From: Rattus norvegicus
Lineage: Eukaryota > Chordata > Mammalia > Rodentia > Muridae
NCBI RefSeq assembly: GCF_036323735.1
Contig: NC_086037.1
Span: forward strand, 58,358,002 to 58,422,001
DNA: 64,000 bases
Direction: 5' to 3'
This document shows, piece after piece, positions 11,166 to 23,404 of the stretch. A program made the position numbers and the translations under genes. Each line of letters starts with the position of its first letter. Position 1 is the stretch's first letter. The notes beneath the pieces are model-generated. The model did not search any database and was not told the DNA's origin. It saw only the letters and a list, made by a program, of their open reading frames with translations.

Positions 11166-11402
11166 CACAGAAAGAAAACACAGGTGCAGAATCTCTTAAC
11201 TTGAAAACAGAAAATACTGAACTACAAAGTTCTTTAAAGTCAGTATTTTGTGCCTTTGTGGTACTTCATGTTCTGATACTTTCCTGGCAGATGTAAAAGT
11301 ATAGTTGCAGACATGAAGTGACTTGTTCTAGAGATTTTACCTGCCCTGCCTGAACTGGGCAAAGATATCATGTTTTGAAGTATGCTAGATCCAATAGCCC
11401 AT

Positions 11403-11816
11403 TGTCTTAGTTAAGGTTTCTATTGTTACAATGGAACACCACGACAATAAAACAAGTTAGGGAGGAAAGGGTTTGTTTCACTAATATGCCCTTTACTGTG
11501 GTTCATCACTGAAGGAAGTCAGGACAGGAACTCAAAACAGGTTAGGAACCTGGAGGCAGGAGCGGATGGAGAGGCCATGGAGGGGTGCTTCTTACTGACT
11601 TGCTTCAGATTGCTTGCTCAGCCTGCTTTCTTATCGAACTCAGGTCTAGCAGCCCAGAGATAGGACCACCCACCATGGGCTAGGCCCTACCTCATTGATC
11701 ACTAATTGAGAAAATGCCTTACAGCTGGATCTCATGGAGGCATTTCCTCAACTGAGGATCCTTCCTCTCTGGTGACTCTAGCTGTGTCAGGTTAACACAC
11801 AAAACCAGCCAGTACA
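11403..11816 (-). mobile_element. MaLR/ERVL-like solo LTR, minus strand
   Basis: The segment begins TGTCTTAG and ends CAGTACA, so it has LTR-type TG...CA termini. It contains 'gtcaggacaggaactcaaaa', 'ggaggcaggagcggatgg', 'gctcagcctgctttctta' and 'atcactaattgagaaaatgc', a very common rodent dispersed repeat. The flanks are cccat (11398-11402) and accat (11817-11821), a 5-bp duplication with one mismatch. No internal retroviral sequence accompanies it. I do not assign a family name. Confidence 0.75.
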
Positions 11817-11821
11817 ACCAT

Positions 11822-13429
11822 ATATTAACTTAAGTATTTATTAATAACTTTTGGGTTTTAGCTGAGCCTTGAAAGATGATGCAGCTAAGAATGGGGACAA
11901 ACTATCAAAAGACATAGGTAGGTATTAGTGGCAGGGATGGAGAATGTCTTGGGGTAGGAAGGCGACAGGGAGCCAGTCTGGGGCTAAGGCTGATATGTAG
12001 ATAAGGAATTGCAAGATGCCAGGTAGTGGGGTGGGGGTGGTAAGAGCCAAGCCCACCCCCAGCCTTTATATCATGAGATTATTTTAATTAAGTACATTTT
12101 ACTATTGGGCTATGTTAGATTAATCACTTAAATTTATATATTAGTATGCAGGTTCCTGATTGCATTGTTAATATTTCAAGGGGACAGGGAGTGCTTATGA
12201 CCTTAAATTAACATCCCCATGGTGCTAGAGTTTTCAACATTAGCAAAAAGAATATTTGTACAATGATATAAATGCACATGCAAACACAATGGATAAATTC
12301 TTTCAGATTGAGCCTTGGGCCTGTGGGTCACCCAATCAACTTCAGAAATCCTAGGCAGCATGAAAAACATCAAAATGTGTTACATAATATAAATATTGAT
12401 ATCATTTTATGAAGCTTACATTTCCTGTCTTTATATTAAACACACATCTCTAGGCACATGGAAAAGTACCATGAGGGACAAGAACATTGATTATAGGAAA
12501 ATCATATTCTAATTACCATGCTCCTTAACTAACATTACAGCTCAAAGAGAAATCTTATCTATGAATATTCAAAGTCCTGATTCGACATTGTCTCAAATGA
12601 TTGTGTTCAAGATTAGAGAAAATGTATATCAGTGAAGAACTGAGTACTTACTCCGGAAATGGTAATTTTTCATTAGTTAAGAAGAAATTGCCTTTCATGG
12701 TTCAAAATTCTTAGCACATGAAGACAGTATCGAAACCCTCTTTCTATTAAGTATCTACCACACTGCACAACAAACAGCGGCCTGATTCTGTCATGTTCTT
12801 AATTTAGTCTCTAGAGTGGTTAGTGAGTTTTCCTTCTGCAAACTTCGGCTCTGCCTAAGACATTGTAACTAAATACATTAAAACAGTATCAACACTGAAA
12901 AATCTAAACAAAGCAGTAAAAATTAATGAGTGTCTAAAATCACTTTTAATAGGTAGGAAAACCAGACAAAACACACAGTGGTGATTTGGGCAAGTGACCC
13001 TCCAGGGTGCAGTCCACAGGAAGTGATATTTGTACATTATCTAATGGTGTCTAATTGAGACCTTCTTCTCTGGGGATCCTGGGAAATGTAAAGGGATTAG
13101 GTTGTGAGGAGAACCCTGGACTGAAGAAAAATAGAATTATGAGGACAATCTATGCCCTGTCTGCATGTCAGCCTTATCCACAAAGTCGCCTGTCACTTTC
13201 CAACCACTTGACATTCTCCACGGCCAACACCAATCCCTTCCAATAGCGGACATCCTGGGTGAGAAGATGCTTAGCAAGTACCACCCAACGAGTGCTGTTG
13301 CCATGAAGTTTGCTAGCAATGCCCCATGTCTTCTCACTTTTCCTTACCACTGGGATCTCACAGCCTTCACTCTCGTTAAAACAACCAGGCAAAACAAAAC
13401 AAGCAAACCAACAAACAAAACAAAACAAC
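11822..13429. other. Unique, AT-rich sequence; nothing recognised
   Basis: No clear repeat or gene. A C/A-rich low-complexity word run (aacaaaac variants) lies at about 13381-13428, just before an old L1 3' UTR, and the part after about 13.04 kb may belong to that L1. Overlapping frames on both strands near 13.1-13.5 kb are not supported as genes. Confidence 0.45.
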
Positions 13430-14020
13430 CAGAGTCATGGAGCCCAGGGCCAGCTGACACATCAACAACACAGCTTGTGTACCTGAGGCTCAGGGAATGT
13501 TGTCAAAGATAGGAAGTTGGGTTGCAAGAGCCAAGGAATAAGTTTGCTCTGAGACTGTATCTCCTAGACATGTCAGAAGCTACACCCGTGGAATCTCTCT
13601 AGAAAGGCCACCTAAGCATAAGCTGAACAAGCTCAATACCTACACCAATAGGCATGCAGATGCATATGGTGTGTGAGCCCAAAAGGCCTCAAGCCTACAC
13701 AAAGAACTAACAGCAACCAAAGAAAGCTGAGAGCAGAAGAGAAAGTCTCTTGGGGAAGAGCCTGCTGAGTGGTTATTCAACACCAAATGACCAACCATAA
13801 AAACATATACATAAAAGTAACATAAAAACTGAGCAGGTTGTGTGTATATATTTAAGAACACACACACACACACATACACACCACCACCAACAACAACAAC
13901 AAAATAACAACAACAATTAAAGAAAAAGAGGGCATGAATTTGAAATCTGAGCAAGAGCAGAGGAAAGGAGTTGGAGGGAGGAAAGGAAGAAATGATATAT
14001 TAATCTCAAAACATTTTTTA
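13430..14020 (+). mobile_element. Old L1 3' UTR, plus strand
   Basis: 'gagactgtatctcctagaca' with 'tgtcagaagctacacccgtg', 'cataagctgaacaagctcaa', 'aaggcctcaagcctacacaa' and 'caccaaatgaccaacc' reproduces a rodent L1 3' UTR in order. It includes an internal CA/AAC-rich patch (13858-13915) and a purine-rich end (gttggagggaggaaagg). The upstream part of the L1 is missing. Confidence 0.75.
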
Positions 14021-14362
14021 AGTTGAAAGAAACCTTGAATTTCTTCTTTCAAAACTACAGAGGAAAGACCAAAACAGGCAGGTGTCATTAGTGAAGACTT
14101 TGGTCAAGTTTCCTGGGGCTTGTTGCCTAATATTGAGAAAACTGGCTTGTGAATTCTGCATTTCAAGATAAATGAAGTCTTGATTTTAGGGAAACTGTTA
14201 TTTTCTTGTTTTAAAGACAGAAGTTAAAACAATATCAAACTTTGTCAGAAAAAGACAATAGGATTAGGACCACCAGGGAATACTTTTAAAAGCAGAACTT
14301 CATTTTTGGTATTTAAGAAAGAAAATTAAATGGAAATTTAAAAAATAGAAAGTCAAATCTAA
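14021..14362. other. Unique sequence, pre-integration flank of the L1
   Basis: No feature recognised. This is the 5' flank of the large L1 insertion. Confidence 0.5.
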
Positions 14363-14375
14363 AATGAAGAACACT
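14363..14375. repeat. Target-site duplication, left copy
   Basis: The 13-bp word aatgaagaacact occurs here and again at 20362-20374, immediately after the L1 A-rich tail. The two copies are identical. This pair fixes both ends of the L1 insertion. Confidence 0.92.
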
Positions 14376-14692
14376 GAGATCCCATGGGGAGAGAGTGGGA
14401 CTCTCAGAAGTGTGGACAATTCTGAGAGCGCAGGGGAGACCAACACTTTTGCTCACATTCCTGACCCAAGAGGAACCCGCCTGGAGCCCTCTGGACACAG
14501 GAACCAAGGAGCAGTCTGGGATAGGATCCTTCCAGGTTCTGCCTGCTCCAGGAGCTGACACTGTGACACAGTTCTCTGTACCCAGATCCTACTGAGAGAA
14601 AGCCTGTCTCCAGGAGTGCTGACACACAGGCTTACAGGAGGGTCAAGCCACTGTCAGAGACAGCAAGACCAGCTAACACCAGAAATAAGCAA
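14376..14692 (+). other. L1 5' UTR remnant
   Basis: The segment between the target duplication and the ORF1 start contains 'ccaggttctgcctgctccag', 'gatcctactgagagaaagcc' and 'gtcagagacagcaagaccag', as in rodent L1 leaders. No tandem monomer promoter units are present, so the promoter was probably lost by 5' truncation. Confidence 0.8.
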
Positions 14693-15720
14693 ATGGCGAG
14701 AGTCAATGACAAAAACCTAAGCAACAGAAACCAAGGCCATTTGGCATCATCAGATCCCAGTTCCCCAACCACAGCAAGCCCTGGATACCCCAACACTCCA
14801 GAAAAGCAAGATTTTTGGTTTAAAATCACAACTCCTGATGATCTTAGAGGTCTTTAAATAACTCCTTTAAATAAATACAGGACAACACAGGTAAACAGGT
14901 AGAAGCCCTTAAAGAAGAAACACAAAAATCCCTTAAAGAATTATAGGAAAACACAACCAAACAGGTGAAGGAATTGAACAAAACTATCCAGGATCTAAAA
15001 ATGGAAAGAAAACAAATAAAGAAATCACAAAGGAAGACAGCACTGGAAATAGAAAACCTAGGAAAAAGATCAAGAGTCATAGATGGCAAGCTTTACCAAC
15101 AGAATACAAACAGAAGACACCATAAAAAATCATTTATAAAACCTTAAAAGAAAATGTAAAATGCAAAAAGCTCCTAATCCAAAACATCCAGAAAATCCAG
15201 GACACAATGAGTAGATCAGACTTAAGGGTAATATATATAGAAGAAAGGAAAAATTCCCCTAACTGTAAATATCTTCAGCAAATTAGAGAAAACTTTCCTA
15301 ACCAAAAGAAAGAGATGCCCATAAACATACAAAAAGCCTACAGAACTTCAAATAGATTGGACCAGAAAAGAAATTCCTCCAGTTACATAATAGTTAAAAC
15401 ACCAAATGCACAACACAAAGAAAGAATATTGAAAGCAGTAAGGGAAAAATGTCAAGTAACATATAAAGGCACCCCTATCAGAATTACATCAGACTTCCCA
15501 CCACAGACTATGAAAGCCAGAAGATCCTGGGCTAAGATCCACACCCTAAGAGAGCACAAACGCCACCCCAAGCTACTATATCCAGCAAAACTCTCAATTA
15601 ACATAGATGGAGAAACCAAGATATTCCATGGCCAAACCAAATTTATGCAATCTTTCCACAAATTCAGCCTTACAAAAACATAATACATGGAAAACTCCAA
15701 CACAAGGAGGAAAACTAAAC
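14693..15720 (+). pseudogene. L1 ORF1 (RNA-binding chaperone), broken
   Basis: ORF1p is the trimeric nucleic-acid chaperone that coats L1 RNA. The chosen start reads MARVNDKNLSNRNQGHLASS, the expected basic N terminus. The frame hits a TAA after roughly 55 codons. A heptad-rich coiled-coil segment follows (KELNKTIQDLKMERKQIKKS from 14965) after an in-frame TAG at 14943-14946. The C-terminal RNA-binding part is readable in another frame at 15207-15683 (ERILKAVREKCQVTYKGTPI, MKARRSWAKIHTLREHKRHP). At least two frame changes and two stops separate these pieces. The 3' end is approximate. Confidence 0.9.
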
Positions 15721-15796
15721 CATAGAACAAGCAAGAAAGTAATCTAATTTCAACAAGCCCAAAAGAAGAGAGCCACACAAACATAATTCCAACTCT

Positions 15797-18700
15797 AACA
15801 ACAAAAATAAGAGGAAAAAAACAATTGTTGGTCTTTAATATGGTTCAACATCAATGGACTCAATTCCCCAGTAAAAAGACATGGATTAACAGACTGGATA
15901 TAAGTAAAGAGGACCCAGCATTTTGATGTATACAGGAAACACACCTCAGTGACAAAGACAGATACTACCTCAGAGTAAAAGGCTGGAAAACAATTTTCCA
16001 AACAAATAGTCCCAAGAAACAAACTGTGGTAGTCATTCTAATATCGAATAAAATCAACTTTCAACCAAAAGTTATCAAAAGATAAGGAAGGACACTTCAT
16101 ATTCATCAAAGGAAAACTCCACCAAGATGAACTCTCAATCCTGAATATCTATGCTCCAAATGCAAGGGCACCTACATTCATTAAAGAAACCTTACTAAAG
16201 CTCGAAGCACACATTGTGCCTCACACAATAATAGTGGGAGACTTCAACACCTCACTCGCAGCAATGGACAGATCATGGGAACAGAAATTAAAGAGACACA
16301 GAGAAACTAACAGAAGTTATGAGCCGAATGGATTTAACAGGTATCTATAGAACATTTCATCCTAAAACAAAAGAATATACCTTCTTCTCAGCACCTCATG
16401 CTACCATCTCCACACCTGACCATATAATCAGTTGCAAAACAGGCCTTAACAGATACAAGAAGATTAAAATAGTCCCATGCATCCTATCAGATCACCATGG
16501 ACTAAGGCTGTTCATCAATAACAACAAAAAATGACAGAAAGCCCACATACACATGGAAGTTGAACAATGCTCTACTCAATGATAACCTGGTCAAGGAAGA
16601 AGTAAAGAAAGAAATTAAAGACTTCTTAGAATTTAATGAAAATGAAGGCACACCATACCCAAACTTATGGGACTCAATGAAAGCAGTGCTAAGAGGAAAA
16701 CTCATAGCTCTGAAAGCCTCCAAAAAGAAACTGAAGAGAACAAACATTAAAAGCTTGACAACCTCTAGAACAAAAAGAAGCAAATACACCCAAGAGGAGT
16801 AGGTGGCAGCAAATAATCAAACTCAAGGCTGAAATCAACCAAGTAGAAACAAAAAGAACTATACAAAGAATTCTCAAAACCAGGAGCTGGTTCTTTGAGA
16901 AGATCAACAAGATAGATAAACCCTTAGCCAGACTAACCAGAGGGCACTGAAAGAGTATCCAAATTAACAAAATCAGAAATGGAAAGGGAGACATAACAAC
17001 AGAAGCTGAGGAAATTCAAATAATCATCAGGTCCTACTACAAAAGCCTATATTCAACAAAACTGAAAAATCTGGATGAAATGGACACTTGTCTAGACAGA
17101 TACCAGGTACCAAAGTTAAATCAGGATCAGATAAACCATCTAAACAGTCCTATAACTCCTAAAGAAATAGAAGCAATTATTAAAAGTCTCCCAACCAAAA
17201 AAATCCAGGACCAGACAGTTTAGTATATAATTCTATCAGATCTTCATAGTGTCCACACTATTCCACAAAATAGAAAAATAAGGAATACTACCAAGTTCCT
17301 TCTATGAAGCCACAATTATGCTTATACCTAAACCACACAAAGACCCAACAAAGAAAGAAAACGTCAGACCAATTTCCCTTATGAATATTGACGCAAAAAT
17401 ACTCAATAAAATTCTCCCAAACCAAATCCAAGAACACATCAAAATGATCATCCATCATGATCAAGTAGGCTTAATCCCAGGGATGCAGGGATGGTTTCTA
17501 TATATGGAAATCCAGCTTAATCCACTATGTAAACAAACTCAAAGGAAAAAAAACACATAAGCATCTCATTAGATGCTGAGAAAGCATTTGATAAAATTCA
17601 ACACTCCTTCATGTTAAAAGTCTTGGAAAGATCAGGAATTCAAGACTCATACCTAAACATAGTAAAAGCAGTATACAGCAAACCAGTAGCCAACATCAAA
17701 CTTAATGGAGAGAAACTGGAAGCAATCCCATTAAAATCAGGGACTAGACAAGGCTGCCCACTCTCTCCCTACCTATTCAATATAGTACTCAAAGTCCTAA
17801 CCAGAGCAATCAGAAAACAAAAAGAAGTCATAGGAATACAAATTGGAAAGGAAGAAGTCAAAAATATCACTATTTGCAGATGATATGATAGTATACTTAA
17901 GTGAACCCAAAAGTTCTAACAGAGAACTATTAAACCTGATAAACAACTTCACCAAAGTGGCTGGATATAAAATTAACTCAAACAAATCAGTAGCCTACAT
18001 CTACTCAAAGAATAAACAGGCAGAGAGAGAAATTATGGAAATGACACCCTTCACAATAGTCACAAATAATATAAAATACCTTGGTGTGACTCTAACCAAG
18101 CAAGTGAAAGATCTGTATGACAAGAACTTTGAGTCTCTGAAAAAGAAACTGAAGAAGATCTCAGAAGATGGAAAGATCCCCCATGCTCATGGATAGGCAG
18201 GATTAATATAGTAAAAATGGCCATTTTGCCAAAAGCAATCTACAAATTCAATGCAATCCCCAACTCAAATTCCAACTCAATTCTTCATAGAGTTAGAAAG
18301 AACAATTTGCAAATTCATCTGGAATAACAAAAAAAAAAAAAAAACCCAGGATATCGAAAACTATCCTCAGCAATAAAAGAACTTCTGGGGGCACCATCCC
18401 TGACCACAAGCAGTATTACAGAGCAATAGTGATAAAAACTGTATGGTATTGGTACAGAGACAGGCAGGTAGATCAATGGAATAGAATTGAAGACCCAGAA
18501 ATGAACCCACACACCTATAGTCACTTGATTTTGACAAAGGAGCTAAAACCATCCAATGGAAAGAAGATAGCATTTTGAACAAATGGTGCTGGTTCAACTG
18601 GAGGTCAGCATGTAGAAGAATGCAAATCAATCCATTCTTATTGGCTTGAACAAAGCTCAAGTTCAAGCGAGTCAAGGAGCTCCACATCAAACCAGATACA

Positions 18701-19610
18701 CTCAAACTAATAGAAGAAAAAGTGGGGAAGAGCCTCAAACACATGGGCACTCGGGAAAATTTCCTGAACAGAACACCAATGGCTTATGCTCTAAGATCAA
18801 GAATCAACAAATGGCACCTCATAAAATTGCAAAGCTTCTTTCTGTAAGGCAAAGGACACTGTCATTAGAAAAAACACAGCAGCCAACAGATTGGGAAAAG
18901 GTCTTTAGTAATCCTACATCTGATAGAGGGCTAATATTCAATATATACAAAGAACTCAAGAAGTTAGACTCCAGAGAGTCAAATAACCCTATTAAAAATG
19001 GGGTACAGAGCTAAACGAAGAATTCTCAGCTGAGGAATATCAAATGGCTGAGAAGTAGCTAAAGAAATGTTCAACATCCTTAGTCATCAGGGAAATGCAA
19101 ATCAAAACAACCCTGAGATTCTACTTCACACCAGTCAGAATGGCTAAGATCAAAAACTCTGGTGACAACAGATGCTGGCAAGGAGGTGGAGAAAGAGGAA
19201 CACTCTTCCATTGTTGGTGGAATTGCAAACTGATACAACCATTCTGGAAATCAGTCTGGAGATTCCTCAGAAAATTAGACATAGTACTACCTGAGGACCT
19301 AGCTATACCACTCCTGGGCATATACCCAAATGATGCTTCAATATATAACAAGGACACATGGTCCAATATGTTCATTGTAGCCTTATTTATAATAGCCAGA
19401 AGCTGGAAAGAACCCAGATGCCCTTCAACAAAGGAATGGATACAGAAAATGTGGTACAGCTACACAATGGAGTATTACTCAGCCATCAAAAACAATGAGT
19501 TCATGAAATTCATAGGCAAATGGATGGAACTAGAAAATATCAACCTGAGTAAGGTAACCCAATCACAAAAAAACATGCATGGTATGAACTCACTGATGAG
19601 TGGTTATTAG
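15797..19610 (+). pseudogene. L1 ORF2 (endonuclease/reverse transcriptase), broken
   Basis: ORF2p nicks the target and reverse-transcribes L1 RNA. The expected start codon is lost (ACAACAAAAATAAGAGG at about 15797 instead of an ATG context). Endonuclease motifs remain: NIYAPNA (16144-16164), VGDFNT (16234-16251) and SDHHGLRL (16487-16510). The reverse transcriptase active site FADD is at 17873-17884, preceded by SGTRQGCPLSPYLFNIV (about 17740-17790). The C-terminal part WKEPRCPSTKEWIQKMW lies in the intact 3' piece (19095-19610), which ends MSGY. Reading-frame changes between 16319, 16560, 16792, 17318, 17611, 17843 and 19095 indicate at least six indels. The A16 run near 18331 is another likely slip site. 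Confidence 0.95.
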
Positions 19611-20361
19611 CCCAAAAGCTCGAATTACCCAAGATACAATCCACAGACCACATGAAACTCAAGAAGAAGGACAAAAAACAGTGTGGATTCTTCAGTCATT
19701 CTTAGAAGGGGGAACAAAAATGTTAATAGGAGCAAGTATGGTGACAAGGTTTGGAGCAGAAACTGAAGGAAAGGCCATCTAGAGACTGCCCTACCTGGGG
19801 ATCCAACCCATACACATTCAGTCACCAAACCCAGACAATATTGCTGACGCCAAAAAGTGCATGCTGACAGGAGCCTGATATAGCTGTCTCCTGAAAGTCT
19901 CTGAGCATGACAAACACAGAGGTGGAGGATCGCAGCCAACCATTGAACTGAGAACGGGGTCCCAATTGGAGGAGTTAGAGAAAGGATTGAAGGAGCTGAA
20001 GGGGTTTGCAACCCCATAAGAACAACAATCCCAACCAACCAGAGCTCCCAGAGACTAAACCACCATCCAAAGAGTAGACAAGAACAGACCCATGGCTCCA
20101 GCTACGTATGTAGCAGAGGATGGCCTGTTGGGCATCAATTGTAGGATAAGCACTTGGTCCTGCCAAGGCTCAATGCCCCAGTGTAGGAGAATGTCAGAGT
20201 GGGAAGGCGGGAAGGGGTGGGTGGGTGAGGGAACACCCTCATAGAAGTAGGGGGAGGGAGTTGGGATAGGGGGGTTATGGATGTGAAACCCAGAAAGGGG
20301 ATAACATTTGAAATGTAAATGTTAAAAATCCAATAAAAAAGCATTAAAAGGTAAAAAAAAC
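19611..20361 (+). other. L1 3' UTR with G-rich tract and A tail
   Basis: After the ORF2 stop come the usual 3' UTR words ('ccatggctccagctacgtat', 'gatggcctgttgggcatcaa'). A G-rich stretch follows at about 20200-20275 (ggtgggtgggtgaggg and gtagggggagggagttgg), a conserved L1 feature able to form G-quadruplex. AATAAA at 20332-20337 and an interrupted A tail close the element. Confidence 0.9.
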
Positions 20362-20374
20362 AATGAAGAACACT
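20362..20374. repeat. Target-site duplication, right copy
   Basis: aatgaagaacact, identical to 14363-14375. Confidence 0.92.
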
Positions 20375-21453
20375 TTAGAAAGTAGAGATTCCTTCATTGT
20401 GGAAAGAGGACCCTGCACACTGGCAGACAAGCTAACTATAAACTGAAGCTAAAAAACTATCCATTGTAAATTTTCATAAAATTTGCTTTGAAGAGAAAAG
20501 TATAACAGGAAAACATCATGTCTTTTCTTATTCCTAACAGCTACTAGATCTGCTTTTGTTGAACAAACAAACAAAAAATTCCATGTGGGAATTTTTCATA
20601 CCACTGACAGAGCAACATACACAGGTCTCGAGGCTGACTTCACGTGGCATTGTTCAATACAGATTGAAGCACTTGGGTGATAGATCAATTCGCCAGGGAA
20701 GAACTAAATGATTGCTGCCCTTAAATTTATTCTCTGGGATCTCATGGGGAGGACATTACATGTAGGGACAACTCTAATTATAGGAAATAATTACAGGTGA
20801 ACATGAGGCAGGTCCCCACCTCAGGTGATAAATTAACCTGAGGGGGACAACGACTCCTTATGTGAAACACTAATGCTTTCATCACTGAAACACAGCAGGG
20901 TACTAAAGTAAATAAAAGAGCAAACCCAAGGAAAAGTGTATTGGACAAATACCTATCAGCCAGAACTGGTTATTACATTATCATTTTTTCTGAAATTTTC
21001 CTCAGTTGGAATCACCACCGATTCCATACTTACTAGCTGGCAGCGGCCTCTGACAGCAGAAAGTGAGGTGGCTTCAGACACAGTCAACAAATGCAATGTT
21101 AGTTGAAGGCAGAATCCAGATCTGAGAGGGTCCCAGAAAAATCTATCGCCCATAGTTCTACATGACTTATAAAATTCATTGTTAGTGATTTCTAGTTATA
21201 TTAGCCTTTAACAGTGGCTTGGAGTCATTAGGTGACGTAGAGGATTTAGAAGTACAATAGCCACTCTTCCAAGGGGTAAATATTCTAAGATGTCTAATGG
21301 GTATATGAGATGGTCGGTAGTAATGTATCTTCTTTCTTATATTCTCACAAATGCATACATTCCTACAGCAGAGTTTAAGATATATTAGACACTAAAAGAG
21401 TTGAGACTAATTGAATTCGGTTCTAATAGTCTATGTTATGTGGGTGTTATCTT

Positions 21454-21455
<2 letters not shown>
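20375..21455. other. Unique sequence, nothing recognised
   Basis: About 1.1 kb with no recognised repeat, RNA gene or coding region. Confidence 0.45.
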
Positions 21456-21514
<59 letters not shown>

Positions 21515-21520
21515 TCTCTG
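21456..21520. repeat. (CT)n microsatellite
   Basis: About 60 bp of alternating C and T with one extra C near 21511. The two overlapping Ser/Leu frames across it are artefacts. Confidence 0.95.
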
Positions 21521-21969
21521 TATGTACACATGCACCCATGTATAAATATATCTATTTACTTATCTATGTGCATCTTACTTTGCTATATCCTTGTCTCTGT
21601 GGCCCCTGTGAAATAAAACTGAATTAACTCGAACACACAAGCAACAGGACACCCTAATAGTTAATATGAATACCAGTATGGCCAGAAAGTGACTAATAGA
21701 CAGGCCACATATACAGTATCATTTTACTGGAGAGAGAAATGAATTGTGTCCTGGTCAGCTCAAGATAGAACAAGATGGAAAATCCTTCATGTTATCAAGA
21801 ATGCCATGCAATTTAAAATCCATGAGTTATTTACTCCTGGACATCTCCATTTAATACATATGAGCCACTGCTGACCATACATAATTGAATCTGTAGAAAT
21901 TGAAGTAATAGATCAGAAGGACTACTGTTCTGACACTTCACTCCCAAGCGTCATGATTGTCTAGTCAAT

Positions 21970-21970
<1 letters not shown>
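21521..21970. other. Unique sequence between two microsatellites
   Basis: Nothing recognisable was found between the CT and CA tracts. Confidence 0.45.

Positions 21971-22038
<68 letters not shown>
21971..22038. repeat. (CA)n microsatellite
   Basis: About 33 CA units with a single CC interruption near the middle. It abuts a B1 fragment on its 3' side. Confidence 0.95.
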
Positions 22039-22039
<1 letters not shown>

Positions 22040-22040
<1 letters not shown>

Positions 22041-22143
22041 GGTTTTTGAGACAAGGTTTCACTAGTGTAGGCCAGACTGGTCTTCAGTCTGAGAAGTGCA
22101 CTGTCTAAGTGCTGGGGTCACACAAAGTCACTACAGTGCCCAG
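22040..22143 (-). mobile_element. B1 SINE fragment, minus strand
   Basis: 'ggtttttgagacaaggtttc' with 'aggccagactggtcttcagt' and 'ctaagtgctggggtcacac' is a diverged reverse-complement B1 (7SL-derived) with an internal deletion. Confidence 0.7.
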
Positions 22144-23404
22144 CTGGGATCCAGAATTTTACAAAGAAATCCACATTCGGTCATTCTAATGAACAGCTGA
22201 GGCTTGAGAAACAGGAGGACCTTCTCTTGAATCTCTCTGACTCAGCAGCACAGGTCACCGTGACTTTCCCATGCTTCTGTTCCTTTGTGATTATTTCTAA
22301 AAGACTGGTGACTCAAAGCGACTAAGGGTTTGCCTTCTTTCATCCCGACCATGACATCCTGAGCCCATCCTTGTTAGTCAAGTGAAAAGCTCCTGGGGAA
22401 GTATCTTTTCCAGTAAAGTCACAATCTGCCAAGTATCACTGTCCTCAAGGTCCCCATTACTGTGACAAACTTCTGATCTATGGTCAAGATGGCCTCTTGG
22501 CCCTGTCACTAAACATCACACTGATGCGTTTAATGACTCCATGACACAGGCTCACAGCTGAATCCCATGACATATCCAACTTCTTCTTATTATCTTTTGG
22601 TCCTGTTTAAACCCGATATTTTGTTGTAAAGGTTTTTTTTTTTAACTATTTTTAACCAGTCCCAGGTCTTGGTCTCAATCCTCGCCGCCATGTTTTCCTT
22701 TATTCTTCTATTTCATGGTCGCATACATCCCTTTATTCTCCAATGTGGAAGGAGTCCATTTCTTGACATTTGATCTATAGAAGTGCATGATGATGGACAA
22801 CATTGTATACTTAAATGATGCTCATAACACAAGCAAAAGATCAGAATATACCTCAGTGCTTCTCAATAAGGCAGTAGTTGACAAATCTCTAGGCAGCATT
22901 CATGGTGCTAAGGAATAAGGGAAAGTTTCTATTCTGCCAACATGAAAAATCTCCCATATACATAAATGAAAGCAAAGTTCAGAAATTAAGTATCACATTG
23001 TCTCCACACTGTAATAAAAACAATGTCTATTTGGAAACTCAAGCACATACCTGCGCATATAAGAACATGTATAGATAGATGTACACATGAGCAAGCATAC
23101 AGACACATATTCATATACATAGAAGATAGAATGGGAAGGACCTGTGAGCTCTAACGCTGATTTACAGTTGGGAAACATGAAGACTCAGGAGTAGGGTAGG
23201 AAGAAGAAAAACACCTTTTCATTGTGTACAGTTTTTTTCTTTTCAGCTTTTACATGCAATGAATATTTTTAGAATTTTTAAATCAAATGAGAAAATTACC
23301 CACAGGATACAGTAATTATGTCATTTGTGAACTTGTGACAATTTCCTGTGCAATGGTTTATGGAAGAGCCATGGAAAAGTCTCTTGTTGCATCGCCCTTT
23401 AAAG
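22144..23404. other. Unique sequence, nothing recognised
   Basis: No recognisable repeat or gene in about 1.2 kb, apart from a short T run near 22630. Confidence 0.45.

Larger units (their letters stand above)
14376..20361 (+). mobile_element. Nearly complete rodent L1 retrotransposon, inactive
   Basis: Order: a 5' UTR remnant of 317 bp, decayed ORF1, inter-ORF spacer, decayed ORF2, G-rich 3' UTR and an A-rich tail with AATAAA at 20332-20337. Identical 13-bp target duplications flank the whole element, so it was inserted as one unit. At about 5,986 bp it lacks most of the 5' UTR expected of a full-length rodent L1. Multiple stops and frameshifts in both ORFs show it cannot supply its own proteins. 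Minus-strand frames inside it are shadows. Confidence 0.95.

Noticed and set aside
15452..17985. Minus-strand frames of 62-110 codons in the L1
   Set aside because: They are antisense shadows of ORF1 and ORF2.
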